From Pelagibacteraceae bacterium AG-470-E16 (GTDB lineage Bacteria > Pseudomonadota > Alphaproteobacteria > Pelagibacterales > Pelagibacteraceae), in assembly GCA_003209195.1 (NCBI GenBank), contig QCSF01000002.1, positions 104,225 to 168,224 on the forward strand: a stretch of 64,000 nt of DNA, in the 5' to 3' direction. The notes below the pieces were generated by a model. The model was given only the letters and a program-made list of their open reading frames with translations. It made no database searches and had not been told where the DNA came from. The translations under genes and the position numbers were made by a program. This document shows positions 43,841 through 52,817 of this stretch, piece after piece. Numbering within the stretch: the stretch's first letter is position 1; each line of letters opens with the position of its first letter.

Positions 43841-45108
43841 AATTTATAAGGAATATATAAAGCTATATCTGGAAAAAAGTAAACTACAAAAACCGTAAAA
43901 AGCATTATTACTACAAATGGCGCGACGCCTTTTCCAATCTCTCCCATTTTGGCATTACCAATTGCCTGCAGAACATAAATATTTAATCCTACCGGAGGTG
44001 TAATTAACGCACACTCAATCATTATTGTAAATATTATGCCAAACCAAATAATATCTATATTCATAGCGGCTATTGAAATTGAAAATATTGGCATCATAAT
44101 TAATATTAAAGATAGTGTTTCCATAATAAAACCGAGTATTAGTAATGTTATACAAACAACCAAAATAAAAAAACCTTGTTCATTTATATTACTGACAATC
44201 AAATTTGATAAGTCTTGTGGTATCCTATATAAAGAGATTGCTTTACCGAAAATTTTAGCTCCTGCAATAATTACAAATATCGTAACGGTTGTTTTCATTG
44301 TATCCAACCCAGAGTCTATGAAACCTTTAAATGTAATTCTTTTTTTTACGAGCACGTATATGAAAGAAATCAAAAAACCTATACCACCGGCCTCTGTTGG
44401 GGTATAAATACCTGCATAAATTCCACCTAGCATAATGAATGCCATTATTAAGATTGGTAAACCCTTTTTAGTATTTTCTATTTTTTCTTCTTTTGTGCTT
44501 GAAACATTCTGAACTTCTTTATTAAAAATTTTTACGTAAAAGACAGAAAAAATAATAAAAAATAAGGCTAACATTATCCCAGGTCCAATGCCTGCCAAAA
44601 ACATTGTCAAAACTGATTCCTCAACAACAAACGCATAAACAATCATTGGTATTGACGGAGGTATTAGTATACCTAAAGTACCTCCTGCTGCTAAAATTCC
44701 TAATGTAAAATTTCTATGATAACCTCTTTTTATCATTGCAGGAAAAGCCACGGTTGAAATTGTAGCTGCTGTAGCAACTGATGAACCAGAAATTGCGGCA
44801 AAAATACTACAAGATATAATTGTTGCTATTGCTAATCCACCAGGGAAATTACCAACCCAACTTTGAGCAAAGTTAAATAAATCCTCGCCCACACCTGCCT
44901 TTAATAAAATATTAGACATCATTAAAAACATTGGAACTGCTAACAGAATGAAATTATCTCCGACGCTATAAAAAGTTTGAGGTAACATCATTGGAGAAAT
45001 ATCTCCCAAAACCATCAAGGATAACCCTAATGATCCCAAAGCAAATGCAATTGGGACACCTAAAAATAAAATAAAAAATAAAAAGAAGAGAATTAGTGCA
45101 ACAGTCAT
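43837..45108 (-). CDS. dctM: TRAP transporter large permease subunit
   Basis: 423 residues and about twelve hydrophobic segments; DctM family. Motifs: VPIAFALGSLGL, ISGSSVATAATISTVAFPAM, GGTLGILIPPSIPMIVYA and TPPVGLNIYVLQAIG. It carries solute and Na+ across the inner membrane together with DctQ and DctP. It overlaps dctQ and the lyase gene by 4 nt each. Confidence 0.94.
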   Translation of the reverse strand: MTVALILFFLFFILFLGVPIAFALGSLGLSLMVLGDISPMMLPQTFYSVGDNFILLAVPMFLMMSNILLKAGVGEDLFNFAQSWVGNFPGGLAIATIISCSIFAAISGSSVATAATISTVAFPAMIKRGYHRNFTLGILAAGGTLGILIPPSIPMIVYAFVVEESVLTMFLAGIGPGIMLALFFIIFSVFYVKIFNKEVQNVSSTKEEKIENTKKGLPILIMAFIMLGGIYAGIYTPTEAGGIGFLISFIYVLVKKRITFKGFIDSGLDTMKTTVTIFVIIAGAKIFGKAISLYRIPQDLSNLIVSNINEQGFFILVVCITLLILGFIMETLSLILIMMPIFSISIAAMNIDIIWFGIIFTIMIECALITPPVGLNIYVLQAIGNAKMGEIGKGVAPFVVIMLFTVFVVYFFPDIALYIPYKL

Positions 45109-45581
45109 TTCTTAATAAATTCTCTAATATACCTTAAAAATTCTAAGATGACCCTCAAAACCAAAAATGCGAAGCATAATGGGATAGCTATTTCAGTTAT
45201 AACAGCTGGCAAATCCAGAATAGTCGAACTTGTTCTTCCTACATTAAAAGAATCATAAGCAATTAGCCATCCATAGTAAGTAACAAAGGATGAGAAATAT
45301 AATATGAAAATAATCGATATGAAATCTAAAATTTTTTTTACTTTATTATTTGATCTATCATAAAAAACAGTAATTCTTATAAATTCTTTGTTATGAAATG
45401 TATAAGTTAAAGCAAGATATGTTGCCCAAATTTGTAGCAACCTTGAAATTTCATTTACCCAAATAGTTGGAGCATTAAAAATATATCTTGAAATTACTTC
45501 AAAAGAAATAATAAAACCGATTAAAACATATAAACCAGCAGCTGTATAACCGGAATATTTTATTATTTTATCAAGATTCAT
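45105..45581 (-). CDS. dctQ: TRAP transporter small permease subunit
   Basis: 158 residues and four hydrophobic segments, with the DctQ pattern FEVISRYIFNAPTIWVNEISRLLQIWATYL. It is the small partner of DctM. The ATG at 45581 comes just after a hairpin that also contains GGGTGGGTA, the only purine-rich stretch that could serve as ribosome site, so its translation may be reduced. Confidence 0.9.
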   Translation of the reverse strand: MNLDKIIKYSGYTAAGLYVLIGFIISFEVISRYIFNAPTIWVNEISRLLQIWATYLALTYTFHNKEFIRITVFYDRSNNKVKKILDFISIIFILYFSSFVTYYGWLIAYDSFNVGRTSSTILDLPAVITEIAIPLCFAFLVLRVILEFLRYIREFIKK

Positions 45582-45587
45582 AAAAAT

Positions 45588-45612
45588 TACCCACCCCTTT
45601 TGAGGGTGGGTA
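45588..45612 (-). terminator. Hairpin between dctP and dctQ
   Basis: TACCCACCC (45588-45596) pairs perfectly with GGGTGGGTA (45604-45612) around a 7-nt loop, followed in the minus direction by ATTTTT. It lies 12 nt behind the dctP stop and 7 nt before the dctQ ATG, so it could act as an attenuator and also hide the dctQ ribosome site. Confidence 0.75.
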
Positions 45613-45624
45613 TATTTAATTAGA

Positions 45625-46617
45625 TTATAGTTTCTTTGCTTCTTTTACTAGTTTGTCACCAACACCACCAGTACCACCAGTTCTTTTAATATAGTCATCT
45701 ATTACTGATGCTGAAGCTTTTTTAAGCTCATTTAAATCGGAGCTTGATAGCTTAACAATTTTCATACCATTTTCTTTGGCAATTTTATATGCACCAGCCT
45801 CAATATTAGCCATATCATCTCTGACTGCTTTTTCTGCAATTTTTGATGCAGACTGTATTGCACTCTTTTGTTTTGCTGTAAGCGTATCGTACCATTTTTG
45901 GTTTACAACAACAACAAACTCAATATCACCGTGATTGGTTACTGTTAATGTATCCATTACCTGATACAATTTCCTAGATTTAACACCTGATACACCTGTC
46001 ATACCAGCATCAACTGTACCACGTTGATAAGCTAAATATTGTTCTGATCCTGAAATTAAAGCTGGCTTGCCGCCTAATGATGATACAAAAGCTCCTAGTG
46101 TTTTACCAAAAACTCTGATTTTTTTATCCTTAAAATCAGCTGGAGTTTTCATAGGACCACCCTTTGAAAGCATAATCGCGCTTCCATAAGCTTGATAATA
46201 AAGTGGCATAGCACCAGTGTTAGCAATAGCAGGGTCTAAGATTGCTCTAATCTTTGAACCTTGCATTGTTGCCTTTCTTACTTTTTTTTCTGTGTCAAAT
46301 AGAAACGGTAAGTAGAAAACATCTACCTCTGGGTTCGTTCCCGCAAATCTAGTAATAGATGCGACACCGGCTTCAATCGCGCCAGATCCGACAGCTTGTG
46401 GAACTTCCTTATCTTTATAAAGTTGAGCAGAATCATAGATTTCAACTTTAATGTTTGACCTTTTTTCAACTTCCTTTTTAAATACGAGCAAATTTTGCCC
46501 TAAATGCGCCTTAAGTGGAAGCTGAAGTGTTATTCTCATTTTAGTTGCAGCAAATGATGCTGAAGAAAATGAAACTAAAATGATAAATAAAAATATTTTT
46601 TTTAATATTTTCATCAT
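45625..46617 (-). CDS. dctP: TRAP transporter solute-binding protein
   Basis: 330-residue periplasmic receptor; signal peptide 1-23 (ending SSASFA). The mature part shows DctP features: RITLQLPLKAHLGQNLLVFKKEVEKRS, VGSGAIEAGVASITRFAG, PADFKDKKIRVFG and the conserved arginine in QYLAYQRGTVDAGMTG. Ligands of the family are C4-dicarboxylates and other organic acids. It is the first gene of dctP-dctQ-dctM-lyase-pdxA. The start is preceded by AGGGAG. Confidence 0.92.
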   Translation of the reverse strand: MMKILKKIFLFIILVSFSSASFAATKMRITLQLPLKAHLGQNLLVFKKEVEKRSNIKVEIYDSAQLYKDKEVPQAVGSGAIEAGVASITRFAGTNPEVDVFYLPFLFDTEKKVRKATMQGSKIRAILDPAIANTGAMPLYYQAYGSAIMLSKGGPMKTPADFKDKKIRVFGKTLGAFVSSLGGKPALISGSEQYLAYQRGTVDAGMTGVSGVKSRKLYQVMDTLTVTNHGDIEFVVVVNQKWYDTLTAKQKSAIQSASKIAEKAVRDDMANIEAGAYKIAKENGMKIVKLSSSDLNELKKASASVIDDYIKRTGGTGGVGDKLVKEAKKL

Positions 46618-46644
46618 TGTTTCTCCCTATTTATAAATTTCATT

Positions 46645-46674
46645 ATTCTAACAAATTTTTTTAAGAAAAAACAA
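46645..46674 (-). promoter_or_regulatory. Candidate promoter of the dctP operon
   Basis: On the minus strand TTGTTT (46674-46669) and TAGAAT (46650-46645) are 18 nt apart, about 28 nt before the dctP ATG. The geometry is right and the match moderate. Confidence 0.35.
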
Positions 46675-46733
46675 CAGTTATCTTCTTAATGAATAACGAC
46701 TATTTAATTGAAAATACAACTTTTTTAAGGTTT

Positions 46734-46749
46734 ATTGATAATAATCAAT
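46734..46749. promoter_or_regulatory. Inverted repeat, possible operator
   Basis: ATTGAT (46734-46739) and ATCAAT (46744-46749) around AATA, about 120 nt upstream of dctP and 60 nt upstream of its candidate -35. It could be a regulator site; AT-richness makes chance likely. Confidence 0.25.
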
Positions 46750-47100
46750 CAAAACTTTATAATTTTACTTAACAAATTAATAATTACTATCGAGTGTTTA
46801 TAAATCTTCAAAAAAAAAATTTTTAAAGTTAATTTTTTATCTTTTTTGTCTAAACTATTTGCTAAATAAAACAAACTCTTATTAATAAAATCATAATTCG
46901 AATGTATGAAAAGTTTATGACTCCGTAAATTACCGCTCTACAACCTCTAAAAGTATTTTTATACCACCTCTACCTGATTCCAGAATGATATTTTCCAGAG
47001 ATTATCTACTCTCTGCAGTTTCTTCAATATCCATTTTATCAAAAATAGTTTACTTTTCATTATTCATTGATCATAAAGTGTATATTTATTTTTAATATTT

Positions 47101-47997
47101 ATGAATTGGATTGTAGTAACTATTTTAGCAGCATTTTTTCAAAATTTAAGATTTACTCTTCAAAAAAATATTAACAGAAAAGTATCAACTTTTTCATCAT
47201 CTTATGTAAGATTTGTTTTTTCACTTCCATTTACTATCATTTTATTTTTTTTATATTTTCAAAATTTAGAAATTATCGAAGTAAGCGTAAATAATTTAAA
47301 TTTTGTAATTTACGTAATTTTAGGCTCAATTTCCCAAATTATATTTACTTTTATATTACTTTATCTTTTTCAATTTTCAAATTTTATAGTCGGAACTTCA
47401 TTAAGCAAAACAGAAGTTATTCAAATTGCTATTTTAGAATTTATTATTTTAGGTGATAAACTAAATGCTCTGACACTTAGTGGAATATTTGTATCAATGT
47501 TGGGTGTAATTATTTTTTCTGTGAAAAATATAAATTTATTTTTTAAAAACCTTTTTTCAAAAACAACCATTATTGGAATACTAAGTGGATTCTTTCTAGG
47601 TTTGAGTGTTGTGCTGTATAGAGGGGCTGCATTAAGTTTAGAGAATCTCGATTTAAACTTTGAAAAAGCGTTATGCACTCTTTTTTTTGGAGTTACTTTT
47701 CAAACTTTAATAATGACGATTTATATCTTAATTTTTCAGAGAGATCAGTTTAAAAAACTATATGAAAACAGATACCAATGCCTTGCTGCTGGTTTTTCAG
47801 GTTTTATAGCAACTTTATCATGGTTTTATGCGTTTACTTTAATTCAATCGTCATTTGTTCGTGCTCTTGGACAAATAGAATTGGTTTTTAGCTATTTCTC
47901 ATCGATAATTATATTTAAGGAAAAAATTAAATTGATTGAGGTTTTAGGAATATTAATATTTGTTTTGGGTGTGACTATAATGTTAGTTTTTAAATAA
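47101..47997 (+). CDS. EamA/DMT family transporter
   Basis: 298 residues, ten hydrophobic segments in two EamA repeats (each about 140 residues). The second repeat contains SWFYAFTLIQSSFVRALGQIELVFSYFSS and ends in VLGILIFVLGV. Substrate unknown. It converges on the HTH-only LysR gene with a 15-nt overlap. No SAR11-specific function can be read from the sequence. Confidence 0.88.
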   Translation: MNWIVVTILAAFFQNLRFTLQKNINRKVSTFSSSYVRFVFSLPFTIILFFLYFQNLEIIEVSVNNLNFVIYVILGSISQIIFTFILLYLFQFSNFIVGTSLSKTEVIQIAILEFIILGDKLNALTLSGIFVSMLGVIIFSVKNINLFFKNLFSKTTIIGILSGFFLGLSVVLYRGAALSLENLDLNFEKALCTLFFGVTFQTLIMTIYILIFQRDQFKKLYENRYQCLAAGFSGFIATLSWFYAFTLIQSSFVRALGQIELVFSYFSSIIIFKEKIKLIEVLGILIFVLGVTIMLVFK

Positions 47998-48228
47998 ACT
48001 TAGATTACTATCAAATTCTCTTACAACCTTTAACAGTTCACTACCTCTTTCAGTTAATTCAATACCACTTTTCATGTTTCGATTGAAAAGTTTAAAACCT
48101 AGTTCTTTCTCCAAGCTTATAATATCTCTACTAAAACTTGACTGAGATTTATTTAAAACCTTTGAAGCATAATTAAAACTTTTATATTTTGAAATTTTTT
48201 TAAATGTTTCAAGCTTTTTCCAGTTCAT
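47983..48228 (-). CDS. LysR-type DNA-binding domain without effector domain
   Basis: 81 residues forming one LysR helix-turn-helix domain: METFKKISKYKSFNYASKVLNKSQSSFSRDI-like spacing, then LEKELGFKLFNRN and LTERGSELLKV. Normal LysR proteins are about 300 residues. The stop falls inside the convergent EamA gene and no effector-domain remnant is visible downstream, so this is a stand-alone DNA-binding domain or a truncated survivor. A dimerisation helix (residues 65-80) is kept. Confidence 0.7.
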   Translation of the reverse strand: MNWKKLETFKKISKYKSFNYASKVLNKSQSSFSRDIISLEKELGFKLFNRNMKSGIELTERGSELLKVVREFDSNLSLFKN

Positions 48229-48298
48229 AAATTTATAGTATTTAATTGAAGAAAATTTAATAATATTTATTCTGCAATTCAGTTATGCTTTTAATAAA

Positions 48299-48336
48299 TA
48301 AAAGGCCCAGATTTAAAGTCTGGGCCTTTTTTTTTT
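48299..48336 (-). terminator. Bidirectional intrinsic terminator downstream of amtB
   Basis: AAAGGCCCAGA (48301-48311) pairs with TCTGGGCCTTT (48319-48329) around a 7-nt loop; T-runs follow on both strands (ten T on the plus side, TTTTATTT on the minus side). It ends amtB and could also block read-through from the EamA side. Confidence 0.9.
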
Positions 48337-48358
48337 AATAAAAGAATTTTATTTTTAC

Positions 48359-49651
48359 TTAATCTCTTATAGCGTATGCTGTCACACCAATTTCTGCGAC
48401 ATCTGTTCCTTTTTGTTCAGCTTCTTTACTAATTCTAATTCCAAATGTTAATGCCATTACTTTCCATACAACAAGTGAAACTACAAAAACAAATGCAAGA
48501 ATACTTATCACACCAAGGAATTGTGATCCAAAATTAGTGTCAGCATTTGTTATTGGTACTGCAAGTGTACCCCAAATCCCAGCAAACATGTGAACAGGGA
48601 TCGCGCCAACAACATCATCAATTTTTAATTTAATTAACAACTTACTGCCAAGAACAACAATTGCTCCTCCAATAGCACCAATTATAATTGCTGCACCTGG
48701 TGATGGAGCTAACGGTTCTGCCGTAATTGCAACTAATCCGCCTAAACAACCGTTTAACATCATTATGACATCTGTTTTACCTGTTAAAAATCTGGTGATT
48801 AACGCATTAGCGATTACACCACCACAAGCAGCTAGATTCGTATTTATAAATATTTTTGCTATAGCTGTTGCATCATCAACAGTGCCTAAAGCCAGCTGTG
48901 ACCCACCATTAAATCCAAACCAGCCAAACCACAAAATAAATACTCCAATTGTTGCTAGTGGGATCGACGAGTTTGCAAAGCCTGGCATCGGTTTATCTGA
49001 TTTAGATGCAAATCTTCCTAATCTTGGTCCAAGAACTATTGCACCTGCTAAAGCAGCAGCTCCACCTGTAGCATGAACTAATGTTGAACCAGCGAAGTCT
49101 GAGAAACCAGCAGCTGCTAACCAGCCACCGCCCCACTGCCAGCCCATTTGGATTGGGTAAATTAATCCTGTTAGTAATGCAGCGAATGCAAAGAATGGCC
49201 AAATTTTAATTCTTTCTGCTAAAGCTCCAGAAACTATTGATACCGTAGTTGCACAAAAAACCATTTGAAAGAACCAATCTGATCCATCAGAATATCCTGT
49301 GTCAACTTTTGAAGCATCGCTCCAAGGTAAAAATGAACCAATATAACCGCCTTCAGGAATTCCATAAGCTAAGTTATATCCTCCTAACCAAAACATAATT
49401 CCTGCAATAGCAAATAATCCAATATTTTTTGTTGCTATGGACGCCACACTTTTGGATGATACCATTCCAGATTCTAACATTGCAAAACCCGGTGCCATAA
49501 ACATTACTAGAAAACCGCATATAAGAAATAACAAAGTATTAAAAACATATTGTGTTTCCGCTCCAACTTTACTTTCTGCAGAAAAACTCGGTTCAGCTAC
49601 TAATATCAAAGAAAACACTGCTAAAGTTAAGCAATAACTTATTTTTTTCAT
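48359..49651 (-). CDS. amtB: Ammonium transporter
   Basis: 430-residue inner-membrane ammonium channel with a signal sequence (1-24, ending SFSAES) as usual for AmtB, then eleven hydrophobic segments. Motifs: FLICGFLVMFMAPGFAMLESGMV, GSTLVHATGGAAALAGAIVLGPRLGR with the first pore histidine, and GAIPVHMFAGIWGTLAVP with the second. AGGAG precedes the ATG. No glnK gene is adjacent, unlike in many bacteria. Confidence 0.95.
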   Translation of the reverse strand: MKKISYCLTLAVFSLILVAEPSFSAESKVGAETQYVFNTLLFLICGFLVMFMAPGFAMLESGMVSSKSVASIATKNIGLFAIAGIMFWLGGYNLAYGIPEGGYIGSFLPWSDASKVDTGYSDGSDWFFQMVFCATTVSIVSGALAERIKIWPFFAFAALLTGLIYPIQMGWQWGGGWLAAAGFSDFAGSTLVHATGGAAALAGAIVLGPRLGRFASKSDKPMPGFANSSIPLATIGVFILWFGWFGFNGGSQLALGTVDDATAIAKIFINTNLAACGGVIANALITRFLTGKTDVIMMLNGCLGGLVAITAEPLAPSPGAAIIIGAIGGAIVVLGSKLLIKLKIDDVVGAIPVHMFAGIWGTLAVPITNADTNFGSQFLGVISILAFVFVVSLVVWKVMALTFGIRISKEAEQKGTDVAEIGVTAYAIRD

Positions 49652-49915
49652 AATTATTCTCCTTTTTTTAGTTGTGAGAAATTTAGATAAGTAGGTATGA
49701 TACTAAAGCGCTAATGCGGCTCACCAGACTCTCTAATATTAGATATCTAAAAAAGTAATGCAAGAATTGCATAAAATGTATACTTTGATGTGCTTAAATT
49801 TAACTTGTAGGGGACATTTAGCAAGCAAACTTAAGCACACCAATAAACCTTAATATTATTCGAAAAATTTTAAAATAAAAAATTTTGATTCTCACACAAC
49901 GTGTCTTTGTAGTTT
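49652..49915 (-). promoter_or_regulatory. Structured leader region of amtB
   Basis: 264 nt between amtB and the aminotransferase gene. Two clear inverted repeats lie in the amtB direction: TGTGCTTAA/TTAAGCACA (49789-49797 and 49831-49839) and a perfect ATGCAA/TTGCAT (49758-49763 and 49767-49772). A further, higher-GC segment with GCCGC and GCGC lies at about 49705-49735. This may be an RNA regulatory leader or regulator sites; I could not match it to a named riboswitch. Confidence 0.45.
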
Positions 49916-50770
49916 TTATATAGCAATTTCTAGAGCTTTTTTAATGTATTTTTGTCTGAGCAATTTAGTGAACATACCTGGATTGCCATCAGCTATTTCA
50001 AGGTCATTAATTCTAATTACTGGTGTAACAAAAGTGGTAGCACTCGTAATAAACGCTTCAGTTGCATTTTGTGCCTCATTAATTGTAAAATTTTTGTAAT
50101 CAATTTTATAATTAAGTTCTTTTGCACACTCGGCAACTGCTTCTCTAGTGATACCTTTAAGTATTAAATTGTCAGCTTGGCGTGTAATTACAGTTCCATT
50201 TCTAATAATCCATGCGTTATTAGATGTACCTTCCGTTATGTGACCATCTCTTACCATCCAAGCATCATCGAAACCTTGTCTATCTGCTGATGATTTAGCA
50301 AGCGATGGATAAAGTAATTGTGTTGTTTTTATATCGCACCTACCCCACCTATGATCCTCTAATGTCATTACCTTAATACCCTTTTTTGCTGCATCATTAT
50401 TTAATAAATCTTTCACTTGTGAAAATGCCATTACTGTAAATTCATTATCAGGATCTGGAAAATCAAAACTTCTCTCAGCTTTTCCTCTAGAAACTTGTAA
50501 ATAAATTATCCCTTCTTTTAAATTATTTCTTCTTACAAGCTCTCTATGGAATAACTTTATCTCTTCATGATCAAGTTTTCTTGGATAGTTAAGTTCTGTC
50601 ATTGATCTATCTAATCTTTTCATATGATTATTAAAATCAATTAATTTTCCATCTAATACAGAAGTAACTTCGTATAATGCATCACTAAATAATAATGCTC
50701 TATCAAAAATAGATACTTTGGCTTTTGTCTCTTCTAAATACTCACCATTTAAGTAAACAATTCTAACCAT
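49916..50770 (-). CDS. Class IV aminotransferase (D-amino-acid aminotransferase-like)
   Basis: 284-residue fold-type IV PLP enzyme: IVYLNGEYLEETKAKVSIFDRALLF at the start, IIYLQVSRG, the PLP lysine in CDIKTTQLL (near residue 147), and EGTSNNAWII. This group includes D-alanine aminotransferase and branched-chain aminotransferase; the N-terminal FDRALLFSDALYEV and the RGKAERSF pattern favour the D-amino-acid type. It lies 3 nt behind nadB and is likely coexpressed with it. Confidence 0.85.
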   Translation of the reverse strand: MVRIVYLNGEYLEETKAKVSIFDRALLFSDALYEVTSVLDGKLIDFNNHMKRLDRSMTELNYPRKLDHEEIKLFHRELVRRNNLKEGIIYLQVSRGKAERSFDFPDPDNEFTVMAFSQVKDLLNNDAAKKGIKVMTLEDHRWGRCDIKTTQLLYPSLAKSSADRQGFDDAWMVRDGHITEGTSNNAWIIRNGTVITRQADNLILKGITREAVAECAKELNYKIDYKNFTINEAQNATEAFITSATTFVTPVIRINDLEIADGNPGMFTKLLRQKYIKKALEIAI

Positions 50771-50773
50771 ATT

Positions 50774-52354
50774 TTAGTTTGCCATATCAAATTTTGTATT
50801 TAAATAATTTAATAAATCAACATGATTAAAAACATTTCTTTTTAATAAAGTATTGTCTTTATTAGGGTAATCAGTTCGAAAATGTGTTCCGCGGCTTTCT
50901 TTTCTTTGCATCGCTGCAAATGTTATTAGTTTGGAAACTAACAACATATCTTTAAGTTTCGCGGACAATCTTTCTGTCTCTCTTTCAATTCTTGAAAATT
51001 CAACAAAAGCTTGCTCTAACGAGTTTTGATTTCTTTCGACACCCACAAATTTATTCATAGTAGAACGTAATTGCCAAATATACTTTTTTGCTCTAATTTT
51101 GCTTATTGTTTTTTCTTTTGGTATATAATTTTCGATATTAATTAGATTATGGCTTTGTTTGGGCGGTTCTGAGTTAATTTTTTTTGCTATTCTTTTTGAG
51201 AAAACAAAAGCCTCTAAAAGTGAATTACTTGCTAAACGATTTGCTCCATGAGCACCAGTCGAACTACACTCACCACATGCCCACAGTCCATCAACACTTG
51301 TCTTTCCATCTTCATCAACCTTTATCCCACCCATATGATAATGTGCTGCAGGTATTATTGGTATTAAATCTTTTGATGGATTAATTGAGGCCTCTATTAA
51401 ATATTGTGAAGCCGTTGGAAACATTAAATGAAAATCGAAATTAAAATGTCTACAATCTAAGAAAGTTGAATGTCCTTTTTCCTTATGCCTATGTATTGAT
51501 CTCGAAACTATATCCCTTGGTGCAAGTTCACCTGACTCATGATCTTTAAAAATAAACCTAAAATTGTTTTCGTCAACAATGTATGCACCTTCTCCTCTAA
51601 TCGCTTCAGTTAACAGGGGAGCAGGGTCAATTCCAACATCTAGTGCAGTTGGATGAAACTGAACAAACTCGAGATCAACTAACTCTGCTCCAACTTGAGC
51701 TGCCATAGCAATAGATTCTCCATAAACATCCCTTGGATTAGTAGTATGAGCATAAATACTCCCAATACCTCCTGTAGCTAAAATTACATTAGGCGATTGA
51801 AAAAAAACAAAATTATCAACCGCTTCGTCTTTGTGAATATGACCCATTATGCCATGACACTTATTATTTTTTTGAATAATGTGATCTATAGATATGTCTT
51901 CGACAAATGTAATGTGTCCTTGTTTTTTCGCAAAATTTATTAAATGATTTACTAAAAATTTTCCTGATTGATCGCCGTTAATCTTCAATACTCTACGGTA
52001 AGTATGTGCCGCCTCTTTTGATAATGTATACTCTCCATTTGTTTTATCAAATAACACACCAATTTTTTCTAAAAAATTTACTATGTCCAGTGCATCTTTA
52101 GTGATTATTTTAATTGCTTTTTCGTTGCTCAACCCAGAACTTGCTTTTAATGTATCCTGAAAATGTATTTCTGGACTGTCGTTTTTTGTTACAGCAGCTG
52201 CAATACCACCCTGAGCCCAGGCACTTGATGACATTTCCCCAAGTTTCCTCTTAGTTACTAATGTAACTTTTCGTGGATAAAGTGACACAGCTGTCATTAA
52301 CCCTGATATTCCAGAGCCTACAATTACAACATCTGATTTATAAATACTTTCCAT
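50774..52354 (-). CDS. nadB: L-aspartate oxidase
   Basis: Flavoprotein that makes iminoaspartate for NAD synthesis. 526 residues, normal length. FAD site VVIVGSGISGLMTAVSL, then SSAWAQGGIAAAV, the HTYRR and EFVQFHPTAL motifs of the succinate dehydrogenase/fumarate reductase fold, EAIRGEGAYIVDE and HYHMGGIKVD, and the C-terminal helical domain with ESRGTHFRTDYP. nadA and nadC are not adjacent. It precedes the class IV aminotransferase by 3 nt. Confidence 0.92.
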   Translation of the reverse strand: MESIYKSDVVIVGSGISGLMTAVSLYPRKVTLVTKRKLGEMSSSAWAQGGIAAAVTKNDSPEIHFQDTLKASSGLSNEKAIKIITKDALDIVNFLEKIGVLFDKTNGEYTLSKEAAHTYRRVLKINGDQSGKFLVNHLINFAKKQGHITFVEDISIDHIIQKNNKCHGIMGHIHKDEAVDNFVFFQSPNVILATGGIGSIYAHTTNPRDVYGESIAMAAQVGAELVDLEFVQFHPTALDVGIDPAPLLTEAIRGEGAYIVDENNFRFIFKDHESGELAPRDIVSRSIHRHKEKGHSTFLDCRHFNFDFHLMFPTASQYLIEASINPSKDLIPIIPAAHYHMGGIKVDEDGKTSVDGLWACGECSSTGAHGANRLASNSLLEAFVFSKRIAKKINSEPPKQSHNLINIENYIPKEKTISKIRAKKYIWQLRSTMNKFVGVERNQNSLEQAFVEFSRIERETERLSAKLKDMLLVSKLITFAAMQRKESRGTHFRTDYPNKDNTLLKRNVFNHVDLLNYLNTKFDMAN

Positions 52355-52382
52355 AACTAATTTTTAATATAATTATATAGAC

Positions 52383-52817
52383 ATGAAAACTTTTTTAATT
52401 ATTTTTTTTTTACTCTTTTTGTCGCTAAACGCTTACTCGGCCGGTAGTGATATCGATAATACGATAGCAAAACCTAAATCTTATAAAAATGCTTTAAAAT
52501 TAATTAAAAAAGAACAATATTCTGAAGCGATAACTGTTTTAGAAAAGATATTAAATCAAAAAATTTATAAAAAAGATCCAGATATTTTAAACGAGTACGC
52601 ATTCGCATTAAGACAAAGCGGTAATTTATCTAAAGCTGAAACATTTTACAATCAAGCATTAAAAATCGATCCAGAGCACAAAGGTGCTCTAGAATATTTG
52701 GGTGAGCTGTACGTTGATACTAACAGAAAAAATAAAGCTGTTTTAATTCTAAAAAAATTAAAAAATTGCAAATGTGAGGAATATTCTGAACTTAAAGCTT
52801 ATATTGACAACAGTTAA
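52383..52817 (+). CDS. Exported TPR-repeat protein
   Basis: 144 residues; signal peptide about 1-19 (ending NAYSAG). Two or three tetratricopeptide repeats follow (residues 35-125), recognisable from ALKLIKKEQYSEAITVLEKIL, YAFALRQSGNLSKAETFYNQALKIDP and ALEYLGELYVDTNRKNKA. Its partner is unknown. It ends overlapping the convergent next gene by 4 nt. Confidence 0.85.
   Translation: MKTFLIIFFLLFLSLNAYSAGSDIDNTIAKPKSYKNALKLIKKEQYSEAITVLEKILNQKIYKKDPDILNEYAFALRQSGNLSKAETFYNQALKIDPEHKGALEYLGELYVDTNRKNKAVLILKKLKNCKCEEYSELKAYIDNS

Larger units (their letters stand above)
46618..47100. other. Intergenic region upstream of dctP
   Basis: About 480 nt without a gene. It contains the candidate dctP promoter, an inverted repeat (46734-46749), and at about 46891-46955 a stretch that recalls a decayed tRNA on the minus strand (a D-arm-like and a TTCGAAT T-loop-like element). 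The rest shows nothing definite. Confidence 0.4.
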
